NCBI GenBank assembly: GCA_026126215.1
Contig: JAHCJQ010000008.1
Span: 1-60,110, forward strand
DNA: 60,110 nt
Reading direction: 5' to 3'
Source: Alphaproteobacteria bacterium
GTDB taxonomy: Bacteria > Pseudomonadota > Alphaproteobacteria > Ferrovibrionales > Ferrovibrionaceae
The position numbers and the translations under genes are program-made. Numbering within the stretch: position 1 is the first letter of the stretch; each line of letters opens with the position of its first letter. This document shows, piece by piece, positions 24,943-33,678 of this stretch. The notes under the pieces are model-generated. The model saw only the letters and a list, made by a program, of their open reading frames with translations. It made no database searches and had not been told where the DNA came from.

Positions 24943-24957
24943 GGTGTCCGGCGGACA
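24943..24957. repeat. Palindrome GTGTCC-ggc-GGACAC after the early operon
   Basis: A perfect 6-bp-arm inverted repeat, extended imperfectly by AAAG on the left and TTTT on the right. It lies 14 bp after the DUF6362 stop, so it may act as a weak terminator. Its GTCC-NNN-GGAC core is shared with the palindrome at 39660-39684. Confidence 0.55.
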
Positions 24958-25124
24958 CTTTTCGCTCGGACAAAATCGGCTGGATCGGCGTAGATTTCGG
25001 TCATGCTCAGGTGAGCCGCGCGCGGCCGATCGGTGATTGGCACGAAGCGCGGGTCCTCCCTGGCCGAGAACGTATGCTGGCGGCAATGGCCCGGAAGTTC
25101 GGCACCGCCAGCGACGAAAACCGA

Positions 25125-25240
25125 GTTACCAGTTACCACGGATGTGCTCGGGTTAGGCTCGCCAAGCGTTTGATCCAGCGCGGACTTTAGCGCCACCCGC
25201 CATGGTAACGCTCAGCGGTAACCGGCGTTGGCCGGTTACC
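25125..25240. promoter_or_regulatory. GTTACC/GGTAAC repeat cluster before the methyltransferase genes
   Basis: Five copies of GTTACC or its complement lie in this gap: 25125-25130, 25132-25137, 25204-25209, and a perfect hairpin with arms GGTAACCGGC (25217-25226) and GCCGGTTACC (25231-25240) around GTTG. The cluster ends 40 bp before the first ParB-methyltransferase start. An operator or attenuator for that operon is the simplest reading. Confidence 0.5.
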
Positions 25241-25279
25241 ATCCCCTAACAATCCGATCCGGTACCGCCCCATTCCGTC

Positions 25280-26686
25280 ATGCAGCCCCGCCTGCCCGAC
25301 AGCGTCGAGCTCGTGCCGCTCGACCGCCTGCGCCCCTATGCGCGCAACCCGCGCACGCACTCGGACGAGCAGGTGGCGCAGATCGCGGCGAGCATCGTCG
25401 AGTTCGGCTGGACCAACCCGGTGCTGGTCGCGAGCGACGGCACCGTGATCGCCGGTCATGGTCGGCTCGAAGCCGCGCGGCGTCTCGGGCTCGATGCCGT
25501 ACCGGTGCTGGTGCTCGACCATTTGAGCGAGGCGCAGCGCCGCGCCTATGTGATTGCGGACAACAAGCTTGCACTCAATGCCGGCTGGAATGATGAGCTG
25601 CTCGCCGCCGAGCTGCATGCGCTGAACGGCGAGGGCTTCGATCTCGCGCTCACCGGCTTCGACGAGGCCGAGCTCGACCGGCTGATGGCGCCGCTCGACG
25701 ACACGGATGCAACGTCGCCAGACGGCGACACCGAAGAAGGCAGCGACGCGGACGAAGCGCCCGAACCGCCGCGTAGTCCGGTCACCCGGCCGGGTGATCT
25801 CTGGCGGCTCGACGATCATCGCCTGCTCTGTGGCGACAGCACGGACGCGGAGTCTGTTGCCCGAATGATGGATGGCGAGCGCGCGTCGCTGCTGTTCACG
25901 AGCCCGCCCTATGGCAACCAGCGGAACTACACGACCGGTGGGATCGACGATTGGGACGCCCTGATGCGCGGCGTCTTCGGCTACCTCGCCGAGGTGATGG
26001 CCGAGGATGGCCAAGTGCTCGTGAATCTCGGCCTCGTCCACCGCGACAACGAGTGGCAGCCCTATTGGGAGGGCTGGCTCGCCTGGATGCGGAGCCAGGG
26101 CTGGCGGCGCTTCGGCCTTTACGTCTGGGACCAGGGGCCGGGGCTCCCCGGCGACTGGAACGGCCGGCTCGCGCCCGCCTTCGAGCTGCTGTTCCACTTC
26201 AACAAGCAGGCCCGCAAGCCCAACAAGATCGTGCCCTGCAAGTGGGCCGGGCACATCAATGACAGCCACGGCGGCATGCGGGGCAAGGACGGCACCGTGG
26301 GCGAATGGACCCATGCTGGCCAGGGCGTCCAGGAGACGCGCATCCCCGACAACGTCCTACGCATCACGCGGCACAAGGCGCGCGGCATCGAGACCGAGCA
26401 CCCGGCAGTGTTCCCGGTGGCGCTGCCCGAGTTCGTCATGAGCACCTATTCGGCAGAGGGCGACGTGGTATTCGAGCCGTTCGCGGGATCCGGCACGACA
26501 ATCATCGCCGGCGAGCGAGCGGGGCGCCGCGTACGGGCCATCGAGCTTGCGCCCGAGTATGTCGATGTCGCGCTCCTGCGCTGGCGCCAGCTGTTTCCTG
26601 GAACCGAGGCCGTCCTCGACGGGGACGGCCGGGCCTTCGAAGCGATCGCCGCCGAGCGCGGCGTCGAGATCACCGATGCCGCGTGA
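25280..26686 (+). CDS. ParB-domain DNA methyltransferase (first of a tandem pair)
   Basis: A 468-residue fusion. Residues 1-110 are a ParB/sulfiredoxin-like domain: LVPLDRLRPYARNPRTHSDE, then VIAGHGRLEAARRLG and AYVIADNKLALNAGW. After an acidic linker (about 140-170), a DNA methyltransferase domain contains the catalytic motif TSPPYGN near residue 211 and the AdoMet-binding motif FEPFAGSGTTIIAGE near 394. The order (catalytic motif before FxGxG) is that of the beta group of N4-cytosine/N6-adenine enzymes. TSPPY often goes with N4-cytosine specificity, but this is not decisive. It probably protects phage DNA or marks it for packaging or regulation. It overlaps the second methyltransferase gene by 11 bp. 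Confidence 0.9.
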   Translation: MQPRLPDSVELVPLDRLRPYARNPRTHSDEQVAQIAASIVEFGWTNPVLVASDGTVIAGHGRLEAARRLGLDAVPVLVLDHLSEAQRRAYVIADNKLALNAGWNDELLAAELHALNGEGFDLALTGFDEAELDRLMAPLDDTDATSPDGDTEEGSDADEAPEPPRSPVTRPGDLWRLDDHRLLCGDSTDAESVARMMDGERASLLFTSPPYGNQRNYTTGGIDDWDALMRGVFGYLAEVMAEDGQVLVNLGLVHRDNEWQPYWEGWLAWMRSQGWRRFGLYVWDQGPGLPGDWNGRLAPAFELLFHFNKQARKPNKIVPCKWAGHINDSHGGMRGKDGTVGEWTHAGQGVQETRIPDNVLRITRHKARGIETEHPAVFPVALPEFVMSTYSAEGDVVFEPFAGSGTTIIAGERAGRRVRAIELAPEYVDVALLRWRQLFPGTEAVLDGDGRAFEAIAAERGVEITDAA

Positions 26687-27929
26687 GGAGCTTGCCGTCG
26701 AGCGGTGGCCGATCGAGCGGCTCCTGCCGTACGCAGCGAACGCCCGGACCCATCCGGAGGACCAGGTCGCCCAGATCGCTGGATCGATCGCCGAGTTCGG
26801 CTTCAACGTCCCGTGCCTCGTCGATGAGCGCGGTGTGCTGGTGGCCGGCCACGGCCGGCTGCTGGCGGCCCGGCGCCTCGGCCTCGCGGAGGTGCCGGTC
26901 ATCCGGCTCGGCCATCTGACCGACGCCCAGGCCCGCGCCTTCCGGATCGCGGACAACCAGATCGCGCTCAACGCCGGCTGGGACGACGCTCTGCTCGCGG
27001 CCGAAGTGGCGCGCCTCCAGGAGGACGGGGTCGATCTCGACCTCCTCGGCTTTGGCGAGGACGAGCTCGACCGCCTGCTCGACGACCTGGACGGGACCGA
27101 TGGCGCCGCGGACGGCGAGGACGTCGTCCCGGAGCCGCCTGTGGAACCCGTCTCGCGCCCGGGCGACCTCTGGCTGCTTGGCGCGCATCGCCTGCTCTGC
27201 GGCGACGCCACCAGTACGAGCGACGTCGAGCGGCTGCTCGCGGGCGCGGTTCCGCACCTGATGGTGACGGACCCGCCCTATGGGGTCGAGTACGACCCCT
27301 CGTGGCGGAATGAGGCCGGCGTGTCGGCGACGGCGCGCACCGGCCGGGTCTCGAACGATGATCGCGCCGACTGGCGCGAGGCCTGGGCGTTGTTCCCGGG
27401 CGACGTCGCCTATGTCTGGCATGCGGGCGTCCATGCGCGCACCGTCGCTGAGAGTCTGGAGGCAAGCGGGCTGATGATCCGCTCGCAGATCGTTTGGGCG
27501 AAGCCGCGCTTCGTGCTCGGCCGCGGCGACTACCATTGGCAGCACGAGCCGTGCTTCTACGTGGTCCGCAAGGGCGCGAACGGACACTGGCAGGGCGCGC
27601 GCGATCAGTCGACCCTGTGGACGATCGGCAGCGGCGGCGATGAGGACGAAGCGACCACACACGGCACGCAGAAGCCGGTCGAGTGCATGCGCCGCCCGAT
27701 CGTCAACAACAGCAGGCGCGGCGATCTCGTCTATGAGCCCTTCGCCGGCAGCGGCACGACCATCGTTGCCGCCGAGAGCACCGGGCGCGCCTGCCTCGCG
27801 CTGGAGATCGACCCGCGCTACTGCGACGTCATCGTCGAGCGATGGCAGGCGTTCACGGGATCGTCCGCGATCCTCGATGGCGAGGGGCGGACCTTTGGGG
27901 ACCTGAAGGACGAGCGGGCGGCGGCGTGA
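26676..27929 (+). CDS. ParB-domain DNA methyltransferase (second of a tandem pair)
   Basis: A 417-residue paralogue of the preceding protein. The ParB-like domain has WPIERLLPYAANARTHPEDQ, VLVAGHGRLLAARRLG and FRIADNQIALNAGW. The methyltransferase part has the catalytic motif TDPPYGVEYDP near residue 203 and the AdoMet motif YEPFAGSGTTIVAAE near 354. The catalytic motif differs (DPPY here, SPPY in the first enzyme), so the two probably modify different bases or sites. The ATG at 26676 lies inside the first gene (11 bp overlap). No cognate restriction gene is nearby, so these look like phage orphan methylases. Confidence 0.9.
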   Translation: MPREELAVERWPIERLLPYAANARTHPEDQVAQIAGSIAEFGFNVPCLVDERGVLVAGHGRLLAARRLGLAEVPVIRLGHLTDAQARAFRIADNQIALNAGWDDALLAAEVARLQEDGVDLDLLGFGEDELDRLLDDLDGTDGAADGEDVVPEPPVEPVSRPGDLWLLGAHRLLCGDATSTSDVERLLAGAVPHLMVTDPPYGVEYDPSWRNEAGVSATARTGRVSNDDRADWREAWALFPGDVAYVWHAGVHARTVAESLEASGLMIRSQIVWAKPRFVLGRGDYHWQHEPCFYVVRKGANGHWQGARDQSTLWTIGSGGDEDEATTHGTQKPVECMRRPIVNNSRRGDLVYEPFAGSGTTIVAAESTGRACLALEIDPRYCDVIVERWQAFTGSSAILDGEGRTFGDLKDERAAA

Positions 27930-28168
27930 AGCAATCGCGCACCATGTCGCTAGTCGAGGCGATCGCCAACGTGGGCGTCGGTTTCGGCGTGGCGGTGCTG
28001 GCCCAGATCGCGGTGTTCCCCCTGTTCGGGCTCGACGTGTCCTTCTCGGACAACTTGACCATAGGCGCGATCTTCACGGGCGTGTCGATCGGGCGCTCCT
28101 ACGCGCTGCGCCGGCTGTTCGAGGCGATCCGCGTTCGGAGCAGTGAGACGACCACCGCCGGGCAGTGA
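27926..28168 (+). CDS. DUF7220-type small membrane protein
   Basis: An 80-residue protein starting at GTG 27926, which overlaps the methyltransferase stop (GTGA). MSLVEAIANVGVGFGVAVLA and the following segment form one membrane helix; NLTIGAIFTGVSIGRSYAL a second; the C-terminus is basic (RRLFEAIRVR). The pattern matches what I recall as DUF7220. The function is unknown. A strong GC hairpin covers its stop. Confidence 0.75.
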   Translation: MKQSRTMSLVEAIANVGVGFGVAVLAQIAVFPLFGLDVSFSDNLTIGAIFTGVSIGRSYALRRLFEAIRVRSSETTTAGQ

Positions 28169-28180
28169 GCCCGGCGGTGG
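28152..28180. terminator. 12-bp GC hairpin between convergent genes
   Basis: Arms CCACCGCCGGGC and GCCCGGCGGTGG flank a 5-nt loop that contains the DUF7220 stop codon. It lies between the ends of convergent genes. There is no T-tract, so it is either a bidirectional pause/terminator or an mRNA-stabilising hairpin. Confidence 0.55.
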
Positions 28181-28196
28181 GATGCAGCCGAGTGAC

Positions 28197-28418
28197 TCAG
28201 CTCAACGGCTGGCCGCGGTAGCGGTGGATGAGCCGCTGGACGGTGTCGTCGTCGTTCTCGCCCGGAAGGCGATGCGCTTCGAGCCGCTCGTAGGTGTCGT
28301 CCTCGATCGGCACCATCCAGGTGCCGTCCGGCTGTCGCGTCGCCGTCGAGCGGAAGGGCAAGAGGGCGGCTTCGGCGATCGCCCGGTAGGTAGCGTCACT
28401 GACCTTGATGGTATTCAT
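28197..28418 (-). CDS. Small hypothetical phage protein
   Basis: A 73-residue protein (MNTIKVSDATYRAIAEAALL, then DGTWMVPIEDDTYERLEAHR). The ATG at 28418 has GGGAGG upstream, which favours it over 28433. The N-terminal beta-strand plus helix could be a ribbon-helix-helix-like fold. It follows the DUF3489 gene by 11 bp on the same strand and is probably co-transcribed with it. Confidence 0.7.
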   Translation of the reverse strand: MNTIKVSDATYRAIAEAALLPFRSTATRQPDGTWMVPIEDDTYERLEAHRLPGENDDDTVQRLIHRYRGQPLS

Positions 28419-28429
28419 CGGCGCCTCCC

Positions 28430-29002
28430 TCAATCCGCGATCCGGTAGACTCGTCCGCGGCCCTCGACCTTCCCGGAGGTCACGTCGAGCCCGCGCTTCT
28501 TCTTGAGCGCGCCGGCGATGGCGCCGCGCACGGTGTGGGCCTGCCAGCCGAAGGCGGCGACGATCTCCTCGATGCTGGCGCCTTCCGGGCGCTTCAGCAT
28601 GCCGATCAGCTGCGCCTGCTTGCTGCCCTCGCGGGTCTTGCGCGCCGGCGCGGCCGTGGGCGGCACGGGCGCTGGCTCCGCAGGCTCTTTGGCCTCGGTG
28701 CCGGCGGTCTCGTCCGTGCCCGCCGTGCCGCCCGCAGGCGCGTCGTCGGGCTCGATGCCGAGGGCTTCAAGCGCGGCGTCGGTCGCCACCAGCGTGATGC
28801 CGTGGCCGTCGCCGACTTCGCGCCAGATCGGGTCACCGCGCTTTGCATCGACTTCCGCGATCAGGCCCTTGGCGGCAAGACTCTCAACGACCTTCGCGGC
28901 CGCGCCGCCCTTAAGGCGGTCGGGAAGCGGCAAGATGAGTCGATCGTCCCGCTGGCACGCAGCCGAGAGGATCACGAGTTGCGTATCTGAGAGTCTGGGC
29001 AT
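28430..29002 (-). CDS. DUF3489 domain-containing protein
   Basis: A 190-residue protein. The N-terminal half has LSDTQLVILSAACQRDD and LKGGAAAKVVESLAAKGLIAE, winged-helix-like. A Pro/Ala/Thr-rich linker covers about 88-122. The C-terminal domain (GSKQAQLIGMLKRPEGASIE, AFGWQAHTVRGAIAGALKKK, GRGRVYRI) is the DUF3489 winged-helix-like pattern. DNA binding is plausible. It lies in a small leftward operon opposite to the surrounding phage genes, a common place for lysogeny-expressed genes. Confidence 0.82.
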   Translation of the reverse strand: MPRLSDTQLVILSAACQRDDRLILPLPDRLKGGAAAKVVESLAAKGLIAEVDAKRGDPIWREVGDGHGITLVATDAALEALGIEPDDAPAGGTAGTDETAGTEAKEPAEPAPVPPTAAPARKTREGSKQAQLIGMLKRPEGASIEEIVAAFGWQAHTVRGAIAGALKKKRGLDVTSGKVEGRGRVYRIAD

Positions 29003-29053
29003 TGGGGCAGTCCTTTTGGCTAGAAGGGGGCCGGGACCATCCTGGCCCTCCTA

Positions 29054-29090
29054 CTGCCCCGAGCCCCGCCGGCTCCGCCGGTCGGGGCAG
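29054..29090. terminator. GC hairpin between leftward small genes
   Basis: Arms CTGCCCCGA (29054-29062) and TCGGGGCAG (29082-29090), with a second CCGGC/GCCGG pairing inside. There is no clear U-tract on either strand. It lies between the 29109-29330 gene and the DUF3489 gene on the - strand and may limit read-through or stabilise mRNA. Confidence 0.4.
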
Positions 29091-29108
29091 AGGCGGGAAA
29101 CCGCGCTG

Positions 29109-29330
29109 CTATTCGGCGTGCTCGCCCTCCTTGAAAGCCGCGTCCGTGATGCGCTTCAGCAGTTCGGCGTAGTGTGAAAGCGTCCCGACGTGCCCCCAGT
29201 TGATCTCGTCGGGGCTGGTGTCGAAGTGGTCGTCGCTGAGGGCCCTGAGCCGGTCGAGCATCGCGTCGATCTCCGCCTTCTTCGCGATGAAGGCTTCGAG
29301 GGCAGTTGGCTTATGCCGGTTGTGGCACAT
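29109..29330 (-). CDS. Small conserved phage protein
   Basis: A 73-residue protein (ALEAFIAKKAEIDAMLDRLR, then FDTSPDEINWGHVGTLSHYA and LLKRITDAAFKEGEHAE). The start at 29330 has GGAG seven bases upstream. It appears, from memory, as a conserved small gene upstream of terminase genes in alphaproteobacterial prophages. The function is unknown. Confidence 0.75.
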   Translation of the reverse strand: MCHNRHKPTALEAFIAKKAEIDAMLDRLRALSDDHFDTSPDEINWGHVGTLSHYAELLKRITDAAFKEGEHAE

Positions 29331-29444
29331 GGCGGTCTCCATCGTTTGTGCCGCCATACAGGCGCTGCTTCGGCCCGGAGCCAAGCGGATAAGTGCATCA
29401 TTTGATTGCTTTTTCCGGGCCAGAGCGATCATCGGACCAAGGTT

Positions 29445-29990
29445 ATGGGGATCTCGATCCGCGCCTATGCGAGGGCTCGCGGCGTCAGTCACGTGGCGGT
29501 GCTCAAGGCCGCCAAGGCCGGCCGCATTCCGCTGGAGCCGGACGGCACCATCGATCCCGCCAAGGCCGATGCGGCCTGGGCGCGATCAACCGAGCCCGGG
29601 CGGTCGCGCGCCAAGCCCGAGAAGTTGAAGCCGGTCGCCGAAGCGGCGGTCGGTTCGGTGCGCGAGACGCTGAAGGAGCAGGGGCTGCCCGCGAGCGGCA
29701 GCGTGACCTTCGTGCAGGCGCGCACGGCGCACGAGATCGCCAAGGCGCATCTCGCGCGGCTCCGGCTGCAGGAACGCAAAGGCGAGCTCGTCGACCGGGC
29801 GCGAGCAACGGCGCTCGTGTTCCGGCTCGCCCGCGAGGAGCGGGACGCCTGGGCGAACTGGCCAGCGCGGGTCGCCGCCCTGATGGCGGCCGAGCTCGGT
29901 GTCGAGGCGCACCCGATGCAGAAGCTTCTGGAGACGCATGTCCGTTCACACCTCGCCGAGCTCGCCGAGGTCCGGCCCGAGTTTCGCTAG
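29445..29990 (+). CDS. Terminase small subunit, Nu1-like
   Basis: A 181-residue protein. The N-terminal helix-turn-helix is SIRAYARARGVSHVAVLKAA, followed by IDPAKADAAWARST, the DNA-binding pattern of Nu1-type small terminases. A helical C-terminal half (FVQARTAHEIAKAHLARLRL to EVRPEFR) should mediate oligomerisation and contact with the large subunit. It overlaps the large-subunit gene by 53 bp. It should recognise the packaging site on phage DNA. The ATG at 29445 is chosen because the HTH begins at once. Confidence 0.85.
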   Translation: MGISIRAYARARGVSHVAVLKAAKAGRIPLEPDGTIDPAKADAAWARSTEPGRSRAKPEKLKPVAEAAVGSVRETLKEQGLPASGSVTFVQARTAHEIAKAHLARLRLQERKGELVDRARATALVFRLAREERDAWANWPARVAALMAAELGVEAHPMQKLLETHVRSHLAELAEVRPEFR

Positions 29991-31989
29991 CGCGGAGCCT
30001 CGGTTCGATGACCTGTTCACCTTCGAGGGTGCGGAGGAGCTTTGGCAATCGTGGCGCGACGGGCTCACGCCGGACCCGCTGCTCGGTGTCTCTGAATGGG
30101 CGGACCGACACCGTTTCCTGAGCCCGCGGGCCTCGGCCGAGCCGGGGCGCTATCGCACCGATCGCACGCCTTATGTGCGCGCGATCGTGGATGCACTGTC
30201 GCCGTCGCATCCTGCCCGGCGTGTCGTCTTCATGAAGGCGGCACAGGTGGGTGCGACCGAGGCCGGCAACAACTGGATCGGCTACGTCATCCACCATGCG
30301 CCGGGGCCGATGCTCAGCGTGCAGCCGACGGTCGAGCTGGCCAAGCGCTTCTCGCGCCAGCGCATCGACCCGCTGATCGCCGAGAGCCCGTCCTTGCGCG
30401 AGCGGGTGAAGCCGGCGCGCTCGCGCGATGCCGGCAACACGGTGCTGTCGAAGGAGTTCCCGGCCGGGCTTCTGGTCATCACCGGCGCCAACTCGGCGGT
30501 CGGCCTGCGCTCGATGCCGGCGCGCTACCTGTTCCTCGACGAGGTCGACGCCTATCCGCCGTCGGCCGACGAGGAAGGCGATCCGGTCGCGCTCGCCGAG
30601 GCGCGCACACGCACCTTCTCCTGGCGGAGCAAGGTGTTCATGACCTCGACGCCGACGATCCATGGGATCTCGCGCATCGAGCGCGAGTACGAGGCGTCCG
30701 ACCAACGCCGCTTCTTCGTGCCATGCCCCCATTGCGGTCATCGCCAGTGGCTCAGGTTCGAGCGGCTGAAGTGGGACAAGGGCAAGCCGGAGACGGCGCA
30801 CTACCTGTGCGAGGCCTGCGACGGCGCGATTGAAGAGCACCACAAGACGGCGATGCTGATCGTCGGCGAGTGGCGGCCGACGGCCGAGGCCTCCGATCCG
30901 ACGACGATCGGCTTCCATCTCTCGGCGCTCTACTCGCCGGTCGGCTGGCTGTCCTGGGAGGCGATCGCGCGCATGTGGGAGGCCGCCACCACCGACGAGG
31001 CCAGGCGCAGCTTTAAGAACGGCGTGCTCGGCGAGACCTGGATTGAGACCGGCGAGGCGCCCGACTGGCAGCGGCTTTACGAGAAGCGCGAGGACTTCGC
31101 CGTCGGCACGGTGCCGGCCGGCGGGCTGTTCCTGACGGCGGGGGCCGACGTGCAGAAGGATCGGATCGAGGTCTCGGTCTGGGCCTGGGGCCGCAGCCTC
31201 ACCAGCTGGCTCGTCGAACACATCGTGATCGACGGCGGCCCGGAACACGCTTCAGCCTGGGCGGAGCTCTCCGCACTCCTCGACCGCACTTGGCCGCATG
31301 CCAACGGGCAGCGGCTCGGCCTTGCCAAGCTCGGCATCGACACCGGCTACGAGGCGCCGGCGGTCTATGCCTGGGCGCGCCAGGCCGGCTTCGCGCAGGT
31401 GGCGCCCGTGAAGGGCGTCGAGGGCTTCAACCGGGCCGCACCTGTGGTCGGACCGAGCTATGTCGACGTGACGACGAGCGGCCGCAAGCTGCGTCGCGGG
31501 GCACGGCTCTGGACCGTGGCCGTCGCCACCTTCAAGAGCGAGACCTACCGCTTCCTGCGGCTCGGCCGGCCGACGGAGGACGAGCTCGCCGAGGGAGCGC
31601 AGTATCCCGCCGGCTACGTCCATCTGCCGAAGGGGGCAGAGGTCGAGTGGGTCAAGCAGCTGGTCGCCGAGCAGCTCGTCACGGTGAAGACGAAGCGCGG
31701 CTTCCAGCGCCTGGAATGGCAGAAGCTGCGCGAGCGCAACGAGGTCCTGGACTGCCGCGTCTACGCCCGGGCCGCCGCCTGGATCGCCGGCATCGACCGC
31801 TGGAGCGAAGCGACCTGGCGCGACCTCGAGGCCCAGGTCACGGCGAAGGACGGCGAGAGCGGAACGAGGCCCGAGGCGGATAATGCGTCCGCGGAGCCGG
31901 ACTCCTCCGAGACGCCCTCGGCCGGCCTCCTGCGGCGTGAACGCCGGCCCCGCGGCCGGCGGGTGTTCACGCCGAGCTACTTGAGCTGA
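29938..31989 (+). CDS. Phage terminase large subunit, GpA family
   Basis: A 683-residue packaging motor of the lambda GpA family. The ATPase half has a deviant Walker A, MKAAQVGATEAGNN (near residue 92), and Walker B YLFLDEVDAYPPSADEEGD. A zinc-binding CPHCGH...CEAC region (about 250-295) follows. The nuclease half has AGADVQKDRIEVSVWAWG and IDTGYEAPAVYAW. The C-terminus is charged and ends in FTPSYLS. GpA enzymes make cos ends and translocate DNA, so a cos site should lie near here, probably upstream of the small-subunit gene. Confidence 0.93.
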   Translation: MSVHTSPSSPRSGPSFASAEPRFDDLFTFEGAEELWQSWRDGLTPDPLLGVSEWADRHRFLSPRASAEPGRYRTDRTPYVRAIVDALSPSHPARRVVFMKAAQVGATEAGNNWIGYVIHHAPGPMLSVQPTVELAKRFSRQRIDPLIAESPSLRERVKPARSRDAGNTVLSKEFPAGLLVITGANSAVGLRSMPARYLFLDEVDAYPPSADEEGDPVALAEARTRTFSWRSKVFMTSTPTIHGISRIEREYEASDQRRFFVPCPHCGHRQWLRFERLKWDKGKPETAHYLCEACDGAIEEHHKTAMLIVGEWRPTAEASDPTTIGFHLSALYSPVGWLSWEAIARMWEAATTDEARRSFKNGVLGETWIETGEAPDWQRLYEKREDFAVGTVPAGGLFLTAGADVQKDRIEVSVWAWGRSLTSWLVEHIVIDGGPEHASAWAELSALLDRTWPHANGQRLGLAKLGIDTGYEAPAVYAWARQAGFAQVAPVKGVEGFNRAAPVVGPSYVDVTTSGRKLRRGARLWTVAVATFKSETYRFLRLGRPTEDELAEGAQYPAGYVHLPKGAEVEWVKQLVAEQLVTVKTKRGFQRLEWQKLRERNEVLDCRVYARAAAWIAGIDRWSEATWRDLEAQVTAKDGESGTRPEADNASAEPDSSETPSAGLLRRERRPRGRRVFTPSYLS

Positions 31990-31999
31990 GACCGACATC

Positions 32000-32212
32000 A
32001 TGAACCTCGAAGAGATGATCGCGCGCCGCGATGCGCTGCTCGCGGCCCGTTTCCGCGGCGTGCGCACCGTCGAGATCGAGGGCCGGCGCATCACCTATGC
32101 GACCGACGTGGAGATGGCCGCCGCGCTTGCCGACCTCGAGCGGCGCATCGCCGAGACCAAGGCGGGCGCCCGCCGACGCATCGTGCGCACGGCGGCGAGC
32201 AAGGGGCTGTGA
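32000..32212 (+). CDS. Head-tail joining protein, gpW-like
   Basis: A 70-residue protein with the gpW layout: an N-terminal helix (EEMIARRDALLAARFRG), a short beta hairpin (RTVEIEGRRITYATD), and a C-terminal helix (VEMAAALADLERRIAETK). Its position between terminase and portal is that of lambda W. It stabilises DNA in the filled head and forms the tail-attachment surface. The stop overlaps the portal GTG start. Confidence 0.85.
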   Translation: MNLEEMIARRDALLAARFRGVRTVEIEGRRITYATDVEMAAALADLERRIAETKAGARRRIVRTAASKGL

Positions 32213-33678
32213 ACAGCATGCTCGGCATGATGCGGCGATGGCGCCGCCAGGTCGGCGCCTTCATCGGCGGCTTCGAGGCGGGCGAGGCGAGCCGGCGGCT
32301 CCGGCACTTCCAGCCGAGCCGCGCGCATCTCAACACGCTGATCGCCGCCGCCGGCGCGGACATCACCGCGCGCGCCCGCTGGCTCGTGCGCAACAACGGC
32401 TATGCGGCGAACGCGATCGAGAGCTGGGCCGGCAACGTTGTCGGCGACGGCATCAAGCCGTCGTCGCTGATTGCCGATGCCGACCTCAAGGCGCGCGTGC
32501 AGCGGCTCTGGCTCGACTGGACCGACGACAGCGACGCCGAGGGGTTCACCGACTTCTACGGTCAGCAACGCCGGGCAGCGCGCGAGATGTTCATCGCGGG
32601 CGAGGTGTTCCTCCGTTTCCGGTCACGCCGGCCCGAGGACGGGCTCATTGTGCCGCTGCAACTGCAGATGATCCCGTCGGAGATGCTGCCGCTGACCCGC
32701 AACGAGCAGCTTCCCGGTGGCAACGTCATCCGTCAGGGCATCGAGTTCGACCGCATCGGGAGGCGTGTCGCCTACCACTTCCTGCGCCGCCATCCGGGCG
32801 ACGTGACCGATCCGGGCCTCGCTGGCGAGACCGTGCGGGTGCCGGCGTCCGAGATCGTCCACGTCATCGACCCGGTCGATGCCGGACAGCTGCGGGGCAT
32901 TTCCCGCTTCGCACCGGGCATCGTGAAGCTGTTCCTGCTCGACCAGTACGACGACGCCGAGCTCGACCGGAAGAAGGTCGCGGCGATGCACGCGCTCTTC
33001 ATCACCACGCCGGCGCCGGCCGAGCCCTTCGATGTCGCCGAGAGCGACGAGAGCGGCGAGCGCACCATGGACCTGCAGCCCGGCCAGATCGTGATGCTGG
33101 AGCCGGGCGAGGAGGTGCAGACCTCGGCGCCGGCCGATGTCGGGCAGACCTACGAGCCGTTCCAGTATCGCACGCTCCTGCAGGTCTCGGCGGCGCTCGG
33201 CGTTCCCTACGCGTACCTGTCGAACGACATGCTGAAGGCGAACTACTCGAACTCGCGCCTGGCGCTTCTCGAGTTCCGCCGCCGCGTCGAGGCCTATCAG
33301 CATGCCGTCATGGTCTGGCAGATCTGCCGGCGCGTCTGGGCGCGGTGGATGGATACGGCGGTCTTCGCTGGCGTGCTCGATCTTCCCGATTACGAGGCGC
33401 GCCGCCGCGAGCTCATTGCCTGCGATTGGCTGCCGCCGAAGTGGGACTGGGTCGATCCGCTGAAGGATGCCCGGGCCGAGATCGAGCAGATCAATGCCGG
33501 CCTCAAGAGCCGCACCCAGGCGCTCGCCGAGCGCGGCTACGACGCCGACCAGGTCGACGCCGAGATCGCCGCCGATCGCGAGCGGGAGCGTCAACTTGGG
33601 CTGAGCTTCGGCCGCGTCGCGGGTGTGATCGCAGATCCGCCGGACGGTAATCCAACCCAGGAGGGTCTGCCCTCATGA
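32209..33678 (+). CDS. Phage portal protein, lambda B family
   Basis: A 489-residue portal protein: RARWLVRNNGYAANAIESWA, RQGIEFDRIGRRVAYHFLRR, HVIDPVDAGQLRGISRFAPG, and the C-terminal SNSRLALLEFRRRVEAYQHA are family segments. The start GTG (32209) overlaps the gpW stop. It forms the dodecameric DNA channel at one capsid vertex. Length is close to lambda gpB. Confidence 0.93.
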   Translation: MNSMLGMMRRWRRQVGAFIGGFEAGEASRRLRHFQPSRAHLNTLIAAAGADITARARWLVRNNGYAANAIESWAGNVVGDGIKPSSLIADADLKARVQRLWLDWTDDSDAEGFTDFYGQQRRAAREMFIAGEVFLRFRSRRPEDGLIVPLQLQMIPSEMLPLTRNEQLPGGNVIRQGIEFDRIGRRVAYHFLRRHPGDVTDPGLAGETVRVPASEIVHVIDPVDAGQLRGISRFAPGIVKLFLLDQYDDAELDRKKVAAMHALFITTPAPAEPFDVAESDESGERTMDLQPGQIVMLEPGEEVQTSAPADVGQTYEPFQYRTLLQVSAALGVPYAYLSNDMLKANYSNSRLALLEFRRRVEAYQHAVMVWQICRRVWARWMDTAVFAGVLDLPDYEARRRELIACDWLPPKWDWVDPLKDARAEIEQINAGLKSRTQALAERGYDADQVDAEIAADRERERQLGLSFGRVAGVIADPPDGNPTQEGLPS

